Shown here one piece after another: positions 1 to 8,159 of a DNA stretch of 64,000 nt. Origin of the DNA: Paenibacillus doosanensis (lineage in GTDB: Bacteria > Bacillota > Bacilli > Paenibacillales > NBRC-103111). The DNA lies in contig NZ_JANYUY010000001.1 of NCBI RefSeq assembly GCF_025060755.1, positions 248,001 through 312,000 of the forward strand, given 5' to 3'. How positions within the stretch are numbered: position 1 is the stretch's first letter; each line of letters starts with the position of its first letter. Position numbers and translations under genes: made by a program. Under the pieces are notes generated by a model. That model was not told where the DNA came from, did no database searches, and worked only from the letters and a program-made list of their open reading frames with translations.

Positions 1-228
1 GATCTCGGTTAATTGCTGCAGGCTCATATCGACAAGGTTCCGCAATCCGCCGGCTTGGCTCAGCAGCCGCTGCGCCAAATGAACGGCCGATTCCTGCACG
101 GTTCCCGTACGTAGTAGAATAGCTAACAACTCCGCGTTACTTAATGCTTGAGCCCCATACTGCATCATGCGTTCTCTTGGTCGTTCTTCGTTTGGGACAT
201 CGCGCAATGTCAAATTGGGCGATTCCAT
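1..228 (-). CDS. radC: RadC family protein (3' end outside window)
   Basis: The 76 N-terminal residues are visible; the gene runs off the left edge. The peptide opens MESPNLTLRDVPNEERPRER and continues with a helix-hairpin-helix-like stretch (LSNAELLAILLRTGT) typical of the N-terminal part of RadC/YsxA proteins. The C-terminal JAB/MPN metalloprotease-like domain would lie outside the window. Its cellular role is unsettled; the old DNA-repair assignment is disputed. The ATG has a GAGGGG ribosome binding site 5 nt upstream. Position beside maf matches the radC-maf order of Bacillus. A TGC-extended -10 element lies in the gap to maf, so it can be transcribed on its own or by read-through. Confidence 0.85.
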   Translation of the reverse strand, partial: MESPNLTLRDVPNEERPRERMMQYGAQALSNAELLAILLRTGTVQESAVHLAQRLLSQAGGLRNLVDMSLQQLTEI

Positions 229-266
229 TCATTCCCCTCTTTCGTTAAAAAAGTCATTGAACCCTC

Positions 267-275
267 ATTATAGCA
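267..275 (-). promoter_or_regulatory. Extended -10 promoter element for radC
   Basis: On the minus strand the bases read TGCTATAAT, a perfect extended -10. There is no good -35 at 16-18 nt, which is tolerated by extended -10 promoters. It lies about 40 nt before the radC start. Confidence 0.5.
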
Positions 276-285
276 TGACGAAGAC

Positions 286-891
286 TCAAATAACAGCAAT
301 GCCAAAACCGTTCAGCATATCGCTGAGCAGCGACAGCGGAAGGCCGACGACATTGAAATAATCGCCCTCGATCCGTTCGACGATCGTGGCTCCGAGCCCT
401 TGAATCGCATAAGAGCCCGCCTTATCCATCGGCTCGCCCGTATCAATATAACGCTCAAGCTGGCTCCTCGTCAACGGCTTCATGTAAACTAATGTGACCT
501 GATGAGAAACCGCCTCTTGTCCCGACTCCAGATCGATACAGGCTACGCCGCTGTATACCCGATGAGCTCTGCCCTGCAGCGCCGTCAGCATGCGCAGGGC
601 GTCCTCCTTGTCCTTCGGCTTGCCGAGAACGGCGCCTTCCAGCACGACGATGGTATCGGAGCCGATCACAATGCCTTCTCTCTTGTTTTCTTGCTTATAC
701 ATTTCGCAGACAGCCGCCGCTTTGCGACTGGATAATTGTTCCACGATGCCGGCCGGGCTAAGCCCCGGCTCCGTATCTTCATTCACGTCGCTCACGCGGA
801 TTTCGTAAGGCAGCATGAGCGATCTTATCAATTCCTGCCTGCGCGGCGACGAAGACGCGAGTATCAATTTTTTTTGTCCCAAATTCGACAT
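286..891 (-). CDS. maf: Maf-like nucleotide pyrophosphatase
   Basis: A 201-residue Maf/HAM1-fold house-cleaning enzyme predicted to hydrolyse non-canonical or excess nucleoside triphosphates (dTTP/UTP class in the family) to monophosphate and pyrophosphate in the cytosol. Visible signatures are the N-terminal ASSSPRR substrate loop (residues 12-18), the conserved Lys in SSRKA (57) and the metal-binding/catalytic SDT (78-80). Length is usual for the family. I take the ATG at 891 because AAGGAG sits 7 nt upstream; a TTG two codons earlier would be too close to that site. It is downstream of the DUF4321 gene and upstream of radC, as in the maf-radC block of Bacillus. Confidence 0.9.
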   Translation of the reverse strand: MSNLGQKKLILASSSPRRQELIRSLMLPYEIRVSDVNEDTEPGLSPAGIVEQLSSRKAAAVCEMYKQENKREGIVIGSDTIVVLEGAVLGKPKDKEDALRMLTALQGRAHRVYSGVACIDLESGQEAVSHQVTLVYMKPLTRSQLERYIDTGEPMDKAGSYAIQGLGATIVERIEGDYFNVVGLPLSLLSDMLNGFGIAVI

Positions 892-1006
892 ATACAATCT
901 CCTTGCTTTCGAAAAGTATGGAGGCGAGTCCCAGCCACTGGCGCGGTAAACAAATGACCCTTTCGCTCGTTTGTTCCCGAATGATTCAAACTGAGCCGCC
1001 AGGCGG

Positions 1007-1249
1007 CTACAGCTTCCGGTAAATCCAGAAGGACGCCGCCAGGCCGAGCAGGCTGATCAAATTCAGCTTCAATTGGATGTGAAAATCGTATTTTAGCACA
1101 AGCAGATCCGCCCGCGGCTCCCAGGCAAGCTCGACGGACTTCGTCAAAAACGACAGTCCGGGCACAGGCGCCAGCAGCTGGCCGACCAGCGCTCCGGCTA
1201 CTAATCCTATGATAAGCAATAAAATAAAAGTAAATGTATTCTTTTTCAT
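1007..1249 (-). CDS. DUF4321 small membrane protein
   Basis: An 80-residue protein with an N-terminal membrane helix (residues about 6-27, rich in Ile/Leu/Gly/Ala) and a second hydrophobic helix near the C-terminus (about 60-77). The sequence pattern and position upstream of maf match DUF4321 proteins of Firmicutes, whose function is unknown. A GAGGA motif lies about 12 nt before the ATG, rather far. It is divergently transcribed from the SLH amidase and probably leads a maf-radC transcript. Confidence 0.7.
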   Translation of the reverse strand: MKKNTFTFILLLIIGLVAGALVGQLLAPVPGLSFLTKSVELAWEPRADLLVLKYDFHIQLKLNLISLLGLAASFWIYRKL

Positions 1250-1292
1250 TCCGAATTCCCGTTCCTCTACCGAAATGTATGCTCACTCCGTC

Positions 1293-1301
1293 ATTATAGC
1301 A
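1293..1301 (-). promoter_or_regulatory. Promoter -10 for the DUF4321-maf unit
   Basis: The minus strand reads TGCTATAAT, the same extended -10 as before radC. A GTAACA box lies 17 nt upstream (4 of 6 matches to the -35 consensus). It is placed about 45 nt before the DUF4321 start. Confidence 0.5.
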
Positions 1302-1324
1302 TAGATTTGGAGAATGTTACCTGC

Positions 1325-1353
1325 TTACAACGGGCATCGGCGCCTTGTACAAT
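1325..1353 (+). promoter_or_regulatory. SigA-type promoter of the SLH amidase
   Basis: TTACAA (1325-1330), a 17 nt spacer, then TACAAT (1348-1353) form a credible vegetative promoter just before the amidase ribosome binding site. Confidence 0.45.
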
Positions 1354-1373
1354 GAAATGAGGAGGGATTCGTT

Positions 1374-2678
1374 TTGAAGCGTCGGCCATTGACTATCATC
1401 TTGTTTTTCCTAGCGCTGTGGATGGCTCTTCCGACCTCGTCCTTCGCCGCAAAAATCGTTGTGGATGCAGGCCACGGAGGCTCCGATCCCGGGGCTGTCG
1501 GGGTAAACGGCCTGTATGAAAAAACCGTCAATCTCGATATTGCCCGCAAATTAAAGGATTTTTTGACCCAGCAGGGCTATGAAGTGGCTATGTCGCGGAC
1601 GGACGATACTTACGTATCTTTAAAAGACCGGGTCGATTTTACCAACGCGCAGCATGCGGACCTGTTCGTATCGGTTCACGCCAATTCTTATTTCGATCCC
1701 GCGAGCCGGGGCGCTATGGTCTTATATTACGACTCCGCCTATCCTCAGGCGGATTACCCCGCGAGTCCGCAAATGGCGGCATTGACGCCAGAGAGCCGGA
1801 AGCTTGCGCAGTCCGTATTGGACAAGTTTGTTGAGACGACGGGCACGAGCAGCCTCGGGCTGATGGAAAGCTCCGTCTACGTCGTGCGAATGGGAACGAT
1901 CCCGAGCATCCTCGTAGAGACGGCGTTTCTGTCCAACGCGCAGGACGCGGATTTGCTCGCTAGCGACAAAGCAAGAACGCAGATGGCCAAGGCAATCGCC
2001 CTTGGCATCGAAAATTATATGCCGCTTGACGGCAAATCGGCCGTATTCACCGATATTCGCGGCCATTGGGCCAGCGAGCCGATCGCCCGGCTGCAGCAGC
2101 TCGGCATTATCGACGGCGTCGGCAGCCAGTTTCAGCCGGATCGCGAGCTGACGCGCGCGGAATGGGTTACTTTACTGGACCGCGTCTTCGACTTGTCGAA
2201 GGCCCAAGCTTCCGCCGCGACCGGCCAATGCGCGGCAAGCGGCACCGTAACCGGCGAGGTGTACGGTCCGAACGCCTGCAGCGGCGTCGCCGCGACGGAA
2301 CGCTTCAAGGACGTGGCCCCGGGACACTGGGCCTATGCTACCTTGAACAAGGCCGTCAGAGCCGGCGTGCTGGACGGCTACGCGGACGGGACGCTCCGCC
2401 CCGACCAGCCGGTCACGCGCGCGGAGGTGGCCGCGATGTTCCAGCGGCTCGCGCTGCCGCTGGACGGCACCGCCGCTGCGGGCACGGCGCCGCAGCCGTT
2501 CCGGGACGTGCCGCCCGAGCACTGGGCGGCGCAGGCGATCGCCGGCCTCAAGCAGGCCGGCTGGATCGACGGCATGACGGCGGACCGGTATATGCCGGAC
2601 CGCCGCATGAATCGCGCCGAAGCGGCGGCATTGCTCGACCGCTACGTGCAAAGCGAAAAAACCGCGTCGCCGAAGTGA
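1374..2678 (+). CDS. N-acetylmuramoyl-L-alanine amidase with SLH domains
   Basis: A 434-residue secreted cell-wall hydrolase that cleaves the amide between N-acetylmuramic acid and the stem peptide. It has a signal peptide (residues 1-25, ending SFA) and an Amidase_3 domain (about 27-217) with the zinc ligands in DAGHGG (His34), LYEK (Glu49) and SVHAN (His102), and the catalytic Glu182 in VETAFLSN. Three SLH repeats follow (about 225-270, 312-356, 371-425), which in this family anchor proteins to pyruvylated wall polymer. Translation starts at TTG with AGGAGGGA 8 nt upstream; no ATG fits as well. The linker between the first and second SLH repeat contains two Cys residues. The gene converges on the SpoIIB-like gene, with a dispersed repeat between them. 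Confidence 0.93.
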   Translation: MKRRPLTIILFFLALWMALPTSSFAAKIVVDAGHGGSDPGAVGVNGLYEKTVNLDIARKLKDFLTQQGYEVAMSRTDDTYVSLKDRVDFTNAQHADLFVSVHANSYFDPASRGAMVLYYDSAYPQADYPASPQMAALTPESRKLAQSVLDKFVETTGTSSLGLMESSVYVVRMGTIPSILVETAFLSNAQDADLLASDKARTQMAKAIALGIENYMPLDGKSAVFTDIRGHWASEPIARLQQLGIIDGVGSQFQPDRELTRAEWVTLLDRVFDLSKAQASAATGQCAASGTVTGEVYGPNACSGVAATERFKDVAPGHWAYATLNKAVRAGVLDGYADGTLRPDQPVTRAEVAAMFQRLALPLDGTAAAGTAPQPFRDVPPEHWAAQAIAGLKQAGWIDGMTADRYMPDRRMNRAEAAALLDRYVQSEKTASPK

Positions 2679-2725
2679 CGCGAAGCTTCAGGCAGCTTGG
2701 CCGGCGCTCGCGCCAAGCCGCCTTA

Positions 2726-2889
2726 GGAACAAGTGACGTAATGCTCTGAAGCTTATTCCGTCCGCATCCAGCCTACGCTGGATCGGCGTCTAACCCTTCC
2801 TCTGGGATCGTTCTATGGGGTAGGCTTTACTTTCGGGGGAGAACCCGGATATCCACAGGATATGGCTGCGCATCATTTCCTAAACAACC
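2726..2889 (+). repeat. Dispersed structured repeat, copy 1
   Basis: First of four near-identical intergenic copies (others at 15791, 36441 and 53563). This copy lacks the short C-rich segment found near the left end of the others and has some private changes. The internal hairpin ATCCAGC-CTAC-GCTGGAT keeps its full stem while the loop differs from the other copies. It ends in CATCATTTCCTAAACAAC directly against the terminator of the minus-strand SpoIIB-like gene. It fills most of the 313-base gap between the two convergent genes. Confidence 0.9.
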
Positions 2890-2939
2890 AAACAAAGACG
2901 AACGGGCTGCCGTCAGGCTGATCCCGTTCGTCTTTGTTT
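2890..2939. terminator. Bidirectional intrinsic terminator
   Basis: A perfect 17 bp stem (2890-2906 with 2923-2939; outer bases AAACAAAGACG) serves the SpoIIB-like gene on the minus strand and could stop the amidase transcript on the plus strand. Confidence 0.85.
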
Positions 2940-2991
2940 GATTTGCGCTATGCCGCGCGGCCCTTCGGCGATTCGTCATCGCCCGTCTTGC

Positions 2992-4329
2992 TTACTGCAC
3001 AGCAACCGCGGCCCGCAGCTCCTTCTCCGCCACGACGTACTGCATCAGCGCCGTCTGCGCCTGCCACATGTACGCTGCCGCGGGATTTTTCCTGTATTCG
3101 TCGACCGAGACGACCGCCGTCTGCATCGCCGTATTCATTCGCTGCACGATCGCCTTGGCATCGTCGGCCAGTCCTTCGTTTACTTGAGCGTTCAGCCCGA
3201 TCCAGGCCTGATGCGCCGTTTTGACCGATTGCACGGCCGCCGCATCGGCGGGGGTCGGCTTCGCTTCCGACAGATGAGCTACGGTAAGGGGAGCGATTGT
3301 TTGCAGCAGACTATCCCCTTGGTTGATAAAGCTTGGAAGCGCGTCGGCCGTCTTGCCGCTCCATTTCGCTTTGCTCACGGCGGGCAAATCGACATTTTTA
3401 ACGATGACATCGATATTTTTCTGCTTGAACTTCTGGGCGAGACCGAGCGCTTCGTCCCGAGTCATCGATATCCCGACGTAAACGGGATATTTGTCTCCGC
3501 TGTCGCGGACGGCGACGAATCCTTGCTTCTTCAGATCGGCCTGAGCCGCATCGGCGCTTTGCGGCGTGCTGAATACGCCGCTTTGCAGGAAGCTGTAGGT
3601 TTTGGCCGGAATGGTTACCGCGGCGCCCGCCGCGGCCGATGCCGGAACCGCAGCCCCTGCCGCATCCTGCTTAACTCCGCCGCCGGCCTGATTCACTGCG
3701 GCGGGTTGGCCGGACAAAGCGTCCTTCGCGGCTTTTTCCGGCGAATCCCCGGAGAACATCGACAGCACGAAAAATCCGAAGGCGATGCCGGTTACAATCG
3801 CTCCGGCTACCGAAGTCGCTACTTTCAGCCAGGATGTATTCGGCTTCGGCGGACTCGATACGAAGACAGGGTCTTCGGGAATATACCATTGATGATCGCG
3901 AATAGGCTCCTGAGGCGGCACATAATCGCCGCTTCCAAACGCTCCGGCGTCCCTGTCTCTTCCTTCCGAATGCTCCTGCGGCTGCGACCTGTTCGTCTTA
4001 TGATTGGCCGATTCCCGGATAATCCGCTCCACTCTGTTCGTCTCCGTATCGAAGGAGCTCTGCCAGCCGCCGTAATCGGTCGTATACGGATTCAGCTGCT
4101 GGGCGTCGATAAGCGGCGCTTTGCGCTCCGTTTCGGAAGCGGTTGTCGTCTGCATTCCGTATACTTTGTCCAGATTCGTCAAGCTCTCCGGCTGGCGCTC
4201 CTCCACAACGCGGTATTCCTCTACATGAAGAGGAATGACCGGCGGTTCCTCTTTCACCGTCCGCTCGGCGTTTTGCTTCCGTCCAGGGGTAGTATGATCA
4301 AATCGAAACGTCATTTTGCTCCTGCTCAT
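2992..4329 (-). CDS. SpoIIB-like SPOR-domain sporulation protein
   Basis: A 445-residue single-pass membrane protein with a long charged cytoplasmic N-terminal part, one transmembrane helix (about 168-192), a low-complexity Ala-rich linker, a SPOR domain (about 241-315; pattern SFLQSGVF...LKKQGF...YPVYVG) and a helical C-terminal extension. SPOR domains bind denuded peptidoglycan at septa. In Bacillus, SpoIIB has this build, lies in the same position beside maf, and helps start engulfment by localising the DMP hydrolases at the sporulation septum. That function is inferred from architecture and synteny, because sequence in the N-terminal part is not conserved enough for me to recognise. The ATG at 4329 follows GGGAG. 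Confidence 0.75.
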   Translation of the reverse strand: MSRSKMTFRFDHTTPGRKQNAERTVKEEPPVIPLHVEEYRVVEERQPESLTNLDKVYGMQTTTASETERKAPLIDAQQLNPYTTDYGGWQSSFDTETNRVERIIRESANHKTNRSQPQEHSEGRDRDAGAFGSGDYVPPQEPIRDHQWYIPEDPVFVSSPPKPNTSWLKVATSVAGAIVTGIAFGFFVLSMFSGDSPEKAAKDALSGQPAAVNQAGGGVKQDAAGAAVPASAAAGAAVTIPAKTYSFLQSGVFSTPQSADAAQADLKKQGFVAVRDSGDKYPVYVGISMTRDEALGLAQKFKQKNIDVIVKNVDLPAVSKAKWSGKTADALPSFINQGDSLLQTIAPLTVAHLSEAKPTPADAAAVQSVKTAHQAWIGLNAQVNEGLADDAKAIVQRMNTAMQTAVVSVDEYRKNPAAAYMWQAQTALMQYVVAEKELRAAVAVQ

Positions 4330-4431
4330 TTCTACTTCTCTCCCTTGTCCCGTTTTCGTATTACTAGACTATGAGAGAGTCGTCCTAATTAGAACAGGCA
4401 AGTCCGATTTCGATGGATCGCCCTTCAGATC

Positions 4432-4938
4432 TTAGTTGGCCGGAGGCGTGAATACGCGCTGCGAGAATTCGGTATCGAGCACGAAGAACGCGTTGCTGTC
4501 CTTATCGATCCGTTTGAGCTTGTGGATGATGCTGTCAAACATCGCTTCCTCCTCCACCTGCTCGTCGATAAACCATTTCAGAAAGTGAATGGTCGCATGC
4601 TCGCGCTCGTTCAGCGCAATGTCGGACAAATGGTAAATCCGTTTCGTTACGGTCTGCTCATGCTCGTAGGCCTGCTCGAAGGCGTGGAGCATCGACCGGT
4701 ATTCGTTATGCGGGTGATCCATTCCCGTGATCGTCGCCCGACGGCCGCGGTCGTTCAGAAACTTGTATATTTTCATTGCGTGAAAACGTTCCTCTTCCGC
4801 TTGCACGATAAAAAAGTTGGCAAATCCGTCCAAGCTTTCGCCCGAGCAATAAGCGGCCATCGCCAAATACACGTGGGAGGAATAAAATTCAAAGTTCATT
4901 TGCTCGTTTAGCGCTTCGCTTAATGCATCGTTTAACAA
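4432..4938 (-). CDS. Ferritin
   Basis: A 168-residue non-heme ferritin: a four-helix bundle that assembles into a 24-mer cage, oxidises Fe(II) and stores iron in the cytosol. Ferroxidase ligands are visible in NEQMNFEF, in the helix with EEERFHA and in DEQVEEE. The open frame extends 16 codons further upstream, but I start at TTG (4938): AAGGAAGG lies 10 nt before it and the resulting N-terminus, LNDALSEALNEQMNFEF, is where ferritins begin. It sits 55 nt downstream of the DUF1450 gene on the same strand, behind a Fur box, which fits iron-dependent expression of the pair. Confidence 0.9.
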   Translation of the reverse strand: MLNDALSEALNEQMNFEFYSSHVYLAMAAYCSGESLDGFANFFIVQAEEERFHAMKIYKFLNDRGRRATITGMDHPHNEYRSMLHAFEQAYEHEQTVTKRIYHLSDIALNEREHATIHFLKWFIDEQVEEEAMFDSIIHKLKRIDKDSNAFFVLDTEFSQRVFTPPAN

Positions 4939-4993
4939 ACTAACACGACCTTCCTTAATGGTTTGGTATTCTACCCTATTATACATAAGCCTT

Positions 4994-5218
4994 TCATCCG
5001 ATCAAATACCGCAGCTCGTCATACAGCTTATCGGCCGAGGAGGCGCAGACGATTTTCGTCTTGCCGACCATCACCATACACTGCTTGGAGCAGAGCTTGC
5101 AGTTGCCCAGACAATCTTTCTTCTTCTGCTTAATGTCCGGAAATTCCTTCTTGATCGTCTTATATACGCTCTTGGAGCCCCGTTTTAAATTGCGGCAGCA
5201 GTATTTGATCTTCTTCAT
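4994..5218 (-). CDS. DUF1450 Cys-rich small protein (YuzB-like)
   Basis: A 74-residue basic protein with Cys residues in a YCCRN motif, a DCLGNCKLCSKQC cluster and a later VCA. This pattern is that of DUF1450/YuzB-type proteins, which resemble small thioredoxin-fold ferredoxins. The clustered Cys residues could bind a metal or Fe-S cluster; no function is established. The Fur box 36-54 nt upstream and the ferritin gene downstream suggest a role in iron handling, which is inference. Confidence 0.75.
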   Translation of the reverse strand: MKKIKYCCRNLKRGSKSVYKTIKKEFPDIKQKKKDCLGNCKLCSKQCMVMVGKTKIVCASSADKLYDELRYLIG

Positions 5219-5253
5219 AAGGCTTCCCTTCTTTTCCTATATTTCATTCAAAT

Positions 5254-5272
5254 GATAATAGTTCTCATTATC
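5254..5272 (-). promoter_or_regulatory. Fur box upstream of DUF1450-ferritin
   Basis: Read on the minus strand the 19 bases are GATAATGAGAACTATTATC. This matches 16 of 19 positions of the classical Fur consensus GATAATGATAATCATTATC, including both complete hexamer ends. It lies 36 nt before the DUF1450 start. Confidence 0.75.
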
Positions 5273-5333
5273 ATTGTCAATTGGTTCGGAGACGGAGACA
5301 AGCCAATTTTTTTAGGCGTCGAAACAAAAGAAA

Positions 5334-5364
5334 AACCGCATCGGAGAGTGACCTCCTTGCGGTT
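5334..5364 (-). terminator. Intrinsic terminator of murC
   Basis: Stem AACCGCA/TGCGGTT extended by GGAG/CTCC, followed on the minus strand by TTTTTCTTTTG. It lies immediately after the murC stop codon. Confidence 0.8.
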
Positions 5365-5370
5365 ATCGTC

Positions 5371-6759
5371 TTATTGCGAGCTTGCTTTCGCTTCCAGCGC
5401 TCTGGCCAACCCGTCGGCGGCCTTCCATATGTCGCCTGCGCCCATAGTCAGCACCAAATCTCCGCGCTTCACATGAGACAGCAAGTAGGTTTGCACCTCT
5501 TCCTTGCTCGGAATGTAGCGCACGTTCGCATTGCTGTTCTGGCGGATCAGCTCGACCAGCTTCGCCGAGGAAATGCCTTCAATCTGTTTCTCTCCGGCCG
5601 GAGAGTATATATCCGTAATGATGACTTCGTCCGCTTCCGGGAACGCGCGGCTGAACTGCTCGAACAGGAAATAGGTTCGGGTATAGCGCTGCGGCTGGAA
5701 TACGGCCGTAATTTTTTTCCCTGTCGCTTTGGCCGCGCTGATCGTCGCTTCGATCTCCGTCGGATGATGGGCGTAATCGTCGATCACGAGGATGTCGTTC
5801 ACCTCGCCCAGCACCTGGAATCTCCGCTTCGCGCCGCGGAAATCGGTAATCGCCTCGGCCACCTGTCCGAACGCAAGTCCCGCCTCCATGCAAGTAATCA
5901 GCGTGGCGAGCGCGTTGTACACGTTATGCTTGCCCGGCACCGACAGCTTGATCGTTCCGAGGTGCTCTCCCCGGCGAACGACGTCAAAGCGAACCTTGCG
6001 GTCGCCCAAATCGATATTGCGCGCTATATAATCGGCATCCTGCTCTTCTATGCCGTAAGTAATGACCTCGCTTTGAATATCGGGGATCATCTGGCGCAGG
6101 TAAGGGTCGTCTTTGCATACGACCGCATTGCCGTCCGCCTTGACCTGGCTCAAAAATTGGGCGTACGCTTTTTTCAAATTTTCAAAGTCGCCGTCATAGT
6201 TTTCCAGATGGTCGGCTTCGATATTGTTCACAAGCGCAATGGCGGGATGATACTGCAGAAAAGAGCCGTCGCTCTCGTCGGCCTCCGCCACGACCCAATC
6301 GCCTTGTCCCGCTTTGGCGTTGCTGCCCACGTTCATAATTTCTCCGCCGATAATGTAGGTCGGATCCTGCTTGCACTGCTCCAGCACGAGGGCGATCATC
6401 GACGACGTCGTCGTCTTGCCGTGCGCTCCCGCTACGGCGATTCCCTTCTTGGCGTTCATTAATCGCGCCAGCATTTGGGAACGGTGCAAAATCGGTATGT
6501 TCAGCTTCTCGGCTTCGGCTATCTCTACGTTGTCTTTGGACAGCGCGGTCGAATAAACGACGACATCCGCCCCTTTGACATGATCGGCCTCATGACCGAT
6601 AAACACTTGAGCTCCTTTGGCGACAAGCTTTTCCGTCAGCTCCTGCCGCGCCAAATCAGACCCCGAAACATGGTAGCCCATTTCCAGCATAACCTTGGCG
6701 ATAGCACTCATGCCATACCCGCCAATACCGATAAAATGGATGTGCTCTGTTGTATTCAC
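5371..6759 (-). CDS. murC: UDP-N-acetylmuramate--L-alanine ligase
   Basis: A 462-residue cytosolic Mur ligase that adds L-Ala to UDP-MurNAc with ATP, the first step of peptidoglycan stem synthesis. Visible motifs are the N-terminal UDP-binding HFIGIGGYGMSAIA, the P-loop GAHGKTTT (about 111-118), the ADESDGSF stretch and HHPTEIEAT in the C-terminal domain. The start is a GTG at 6759, 7 nt after the folC stop codon. Its GGTGAG ribosome binding site includes that stop, so the two are translationally coupled. A 19-codon upstream extension of the frame overlaps folC and has no role. Length is normal. murC next to folC differs from B. subtilis, where murC is elsewhere. Confidence 0.95.
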   Translation of the reverse strand: MNTTEHIHFIGIGGYGMSAIAKVMLEMGYHVSGSDLARQELTEKLVAKGAQVFIGHEADHVKGADVVVYSTALSKDNVEIAEAEKLNIPILHRSQMLARLMNAKKGIAVAGAHGKTTTSSMIALVLEQCKQDPTYIIGGEIMNVGSNAKAGQGDWVVAEADESDGSFLQYHPAIALVNNIEADHLENYDGDFENLKKAYAQFLSQVKADGNAVVCKDDPYLRQMIPDIQSEVITYGIEEQDADYIARNIDLGDRKVRFDVVRRGEHLGTIKLSVPGKHNVYNALATLITCMEAGLAFGQVAEAITDFRGAKRRFQVLGEVNDILVIDDYAHHPTEIEATISAAKATGKKITAVFQPQRYTRTYFLFEQFSRAFPEADEVIITDIYSPAGEKQIEGISSAKLVELIRQNSNANVRYIPSKEEVQTYLLSHVKRGDLVLTMGAGDIWKAADGLARALEAKASSQ

Positions 6760-6766
6760 GCCGCTC

Positions 6767-8152
6767 TCACCAGCCTTTTTCAGAATCGGATTGATGTAAG
6801 ATCCAGGAACGAACATCTCCTATTAAATACAACGTGCCGGAAACGACGGCCAGGTCGTCCTTTGCCGTTCTGCCTTTTACCTGCTCCAGCGCCGCCTTCC
6901 AATCCGGTTCCACGATCACGTCCACATCGGTTCGACCGATCTCCTGTAAAAGCGTTCTGGCCAGCTCGGCTAGCTTAGCAGCATCTTCCTTTTTGTGCCA
7001 ATCCGGCTCGGTAAGGATGAGGGTATCCACCAATGGCAGTATATGCCGCAAATATTCGGAATGATTCTTTGTCGAAAGCATTCCCATAACGAAGTGTAGT
7101 TTATTGTATGTGTAAGTTTCCTTAAGCGCCTGTGCTAGTACTGCCCCGCCTTCGGGATTATGAGCCCCGTCGATCAAAATGCGCGGAGTTTGCGAGATCA
7201 TCTCCATCCGGCCGGCCCACCGCGTATCCTTGAGAGCCTTAACCAGCACATCGTCCTCCACGATCAGCGCATAATATTGGCGCAGCAGCTCCAGCGCCAT
7301 CACCGAAACCGCCGCATTCTGAAATTGATGCCGGCCGTTCATCGAGATGCCGAGATCCGGAATATTGCGGAACGGGCTGTAAAAATGGAACGTTTGATCG
7401 TTTTCCCGCGAAGACAACGCTTCGTAACGGAATTGCCGATCCAGCAAATAAAGCGTGCTGTTTTTCTCCTTCGCCGTCCGATCCAGCACTTCGACCGCTT
7501 CGGGCTGGCCGACCGCGCTGACGACCGGGACGCCGGGTTTAATAATGCCCGCCTTCTCCGCAGCGACTTTGGCGATCGAATCGCCCAATATTTCCATGTG
7601 GTCGTGCCCGATGTTCGTGATAACCGACAGGATCGGAGCGACGACGTTGGTGGAATCGAGCCGGCCTCCAAGGCCCGTCTCCCACACGACGAAGTCGGGA
7701 TAAGCGACATGAGCGAAATATTCAATGGCTACCGCCGTGGATACTTCGAACATCGTCGGCTGGCCCAGCTCGCTCGCGGCGATTTCATCGGCCAGAGGCT
7801 TGATCTTGTTAACTACGCGCACCAGGTCTTCATCGGGGATATTTTCGCCGTTCAGGCGAATCCGGTCCGAATATTTCTCAATGTAAGGGGACGTAAACGT
7901 CCCCACATCGTATCCGCTCTGCTTCAGCACTTCCGTCAGGAAAGCGCAGACCGAGCCCTTGCCGTTCGTTCCCGCTACATGAATGAATTTGAGGCGGCGT
8001 TCCGGATGATCCAGAAGCTCCATCAGCTTCTCCATCCGCTTAAGTCCCGGCTTAATTCCGAAAGGGATCAAATGGACGATCCAATTGACGGCTTCCGCCG
8101 CGGTGCGAAAAGCGCCTGCCGTTTGTTGCGCTGTCACGTTCGTTTCGCTCAC
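6767..8152 (-). CDS. folC: Folylpolyglutamate/dihydrofolate synthase
   Basis: A 461-residue Mur-ligase-fold enzyme that ligates glutamate to (dihydro)folates using ATP. Motifs are HVAGTNGKGSV (P-loop, residues 58-68), TSPYIEKYSDRIRLNG (about 86-101), NIGHDHMEILG and DGAHNPEG. The start is GTG (8152), 7 nt after the valS stop codon, with GAGGGTGAG upstream. The order valS-folC is the one found in Bacillus. Initiation so close to the valS stop suggests one transcript valS-folC-murC controlled by the upstream T-box. Confidence 0.95.
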   Translation of the reverse strand: MSETNVTAQQTAGAFRTAAEAVNWIVHLIPFGIKPGLKRMEKLMELLDHPERRLKFIHVAGTNGKGSVCAFLTEVLKQSGYDVGTFTSPYIEKYSDRIRLNGENIPDEDLVRVVNKIKPLADEIAASELGQPTMFEVSTAVAIEYFAHVAYPDFVVWETGLGGRLDSTNVVAPILSVITNIGHDHMEILGDSIAKVAAEKAGIIKPGVPVVSAVGQPEAVEVLDRTAKEKNSTLYLLDRQFRYEALSSRENDQTFHFYSPFRNIPDLGISMNGRHQFQNAAVSVMALELLRQYYALIVEDDVLVKALKDTRWAGRMEMISQTPRILIDGAHNPEGGAVLAQALKETYTYNKLHFVMGMLSTKNHSEYLRHILPLVDTLILTEPDWHKKEDAAKLAELARTLLQEIGRTDVDVIVEPDWKAALEQVKGRTAKDDLAVVSGTLYLIGDVRSWILHQSDSEKGW

Positions 8153-8159
8153 TTCAAAC

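Noticed and set aside
2679-2725. Hairpin GCTTGGC/GCCAAGC just after the SLH amidase as its terminator
   Set aside because: No T-run follows; the strong stem at 2890-2939 is a better stop.
2938-4374. A 478-codon plus-strand frame opposite the SpoIIB-like gene
   Set aside because: Arg/His-rich antisense shadow of a GC-rich coding gene, no ribosome binding site and no family features.
5281-6462. A 393-codon plus-strand frame opposite murC
   Set aside because: Antisense shadow; the murC motifs on the other strand are unambiguous.
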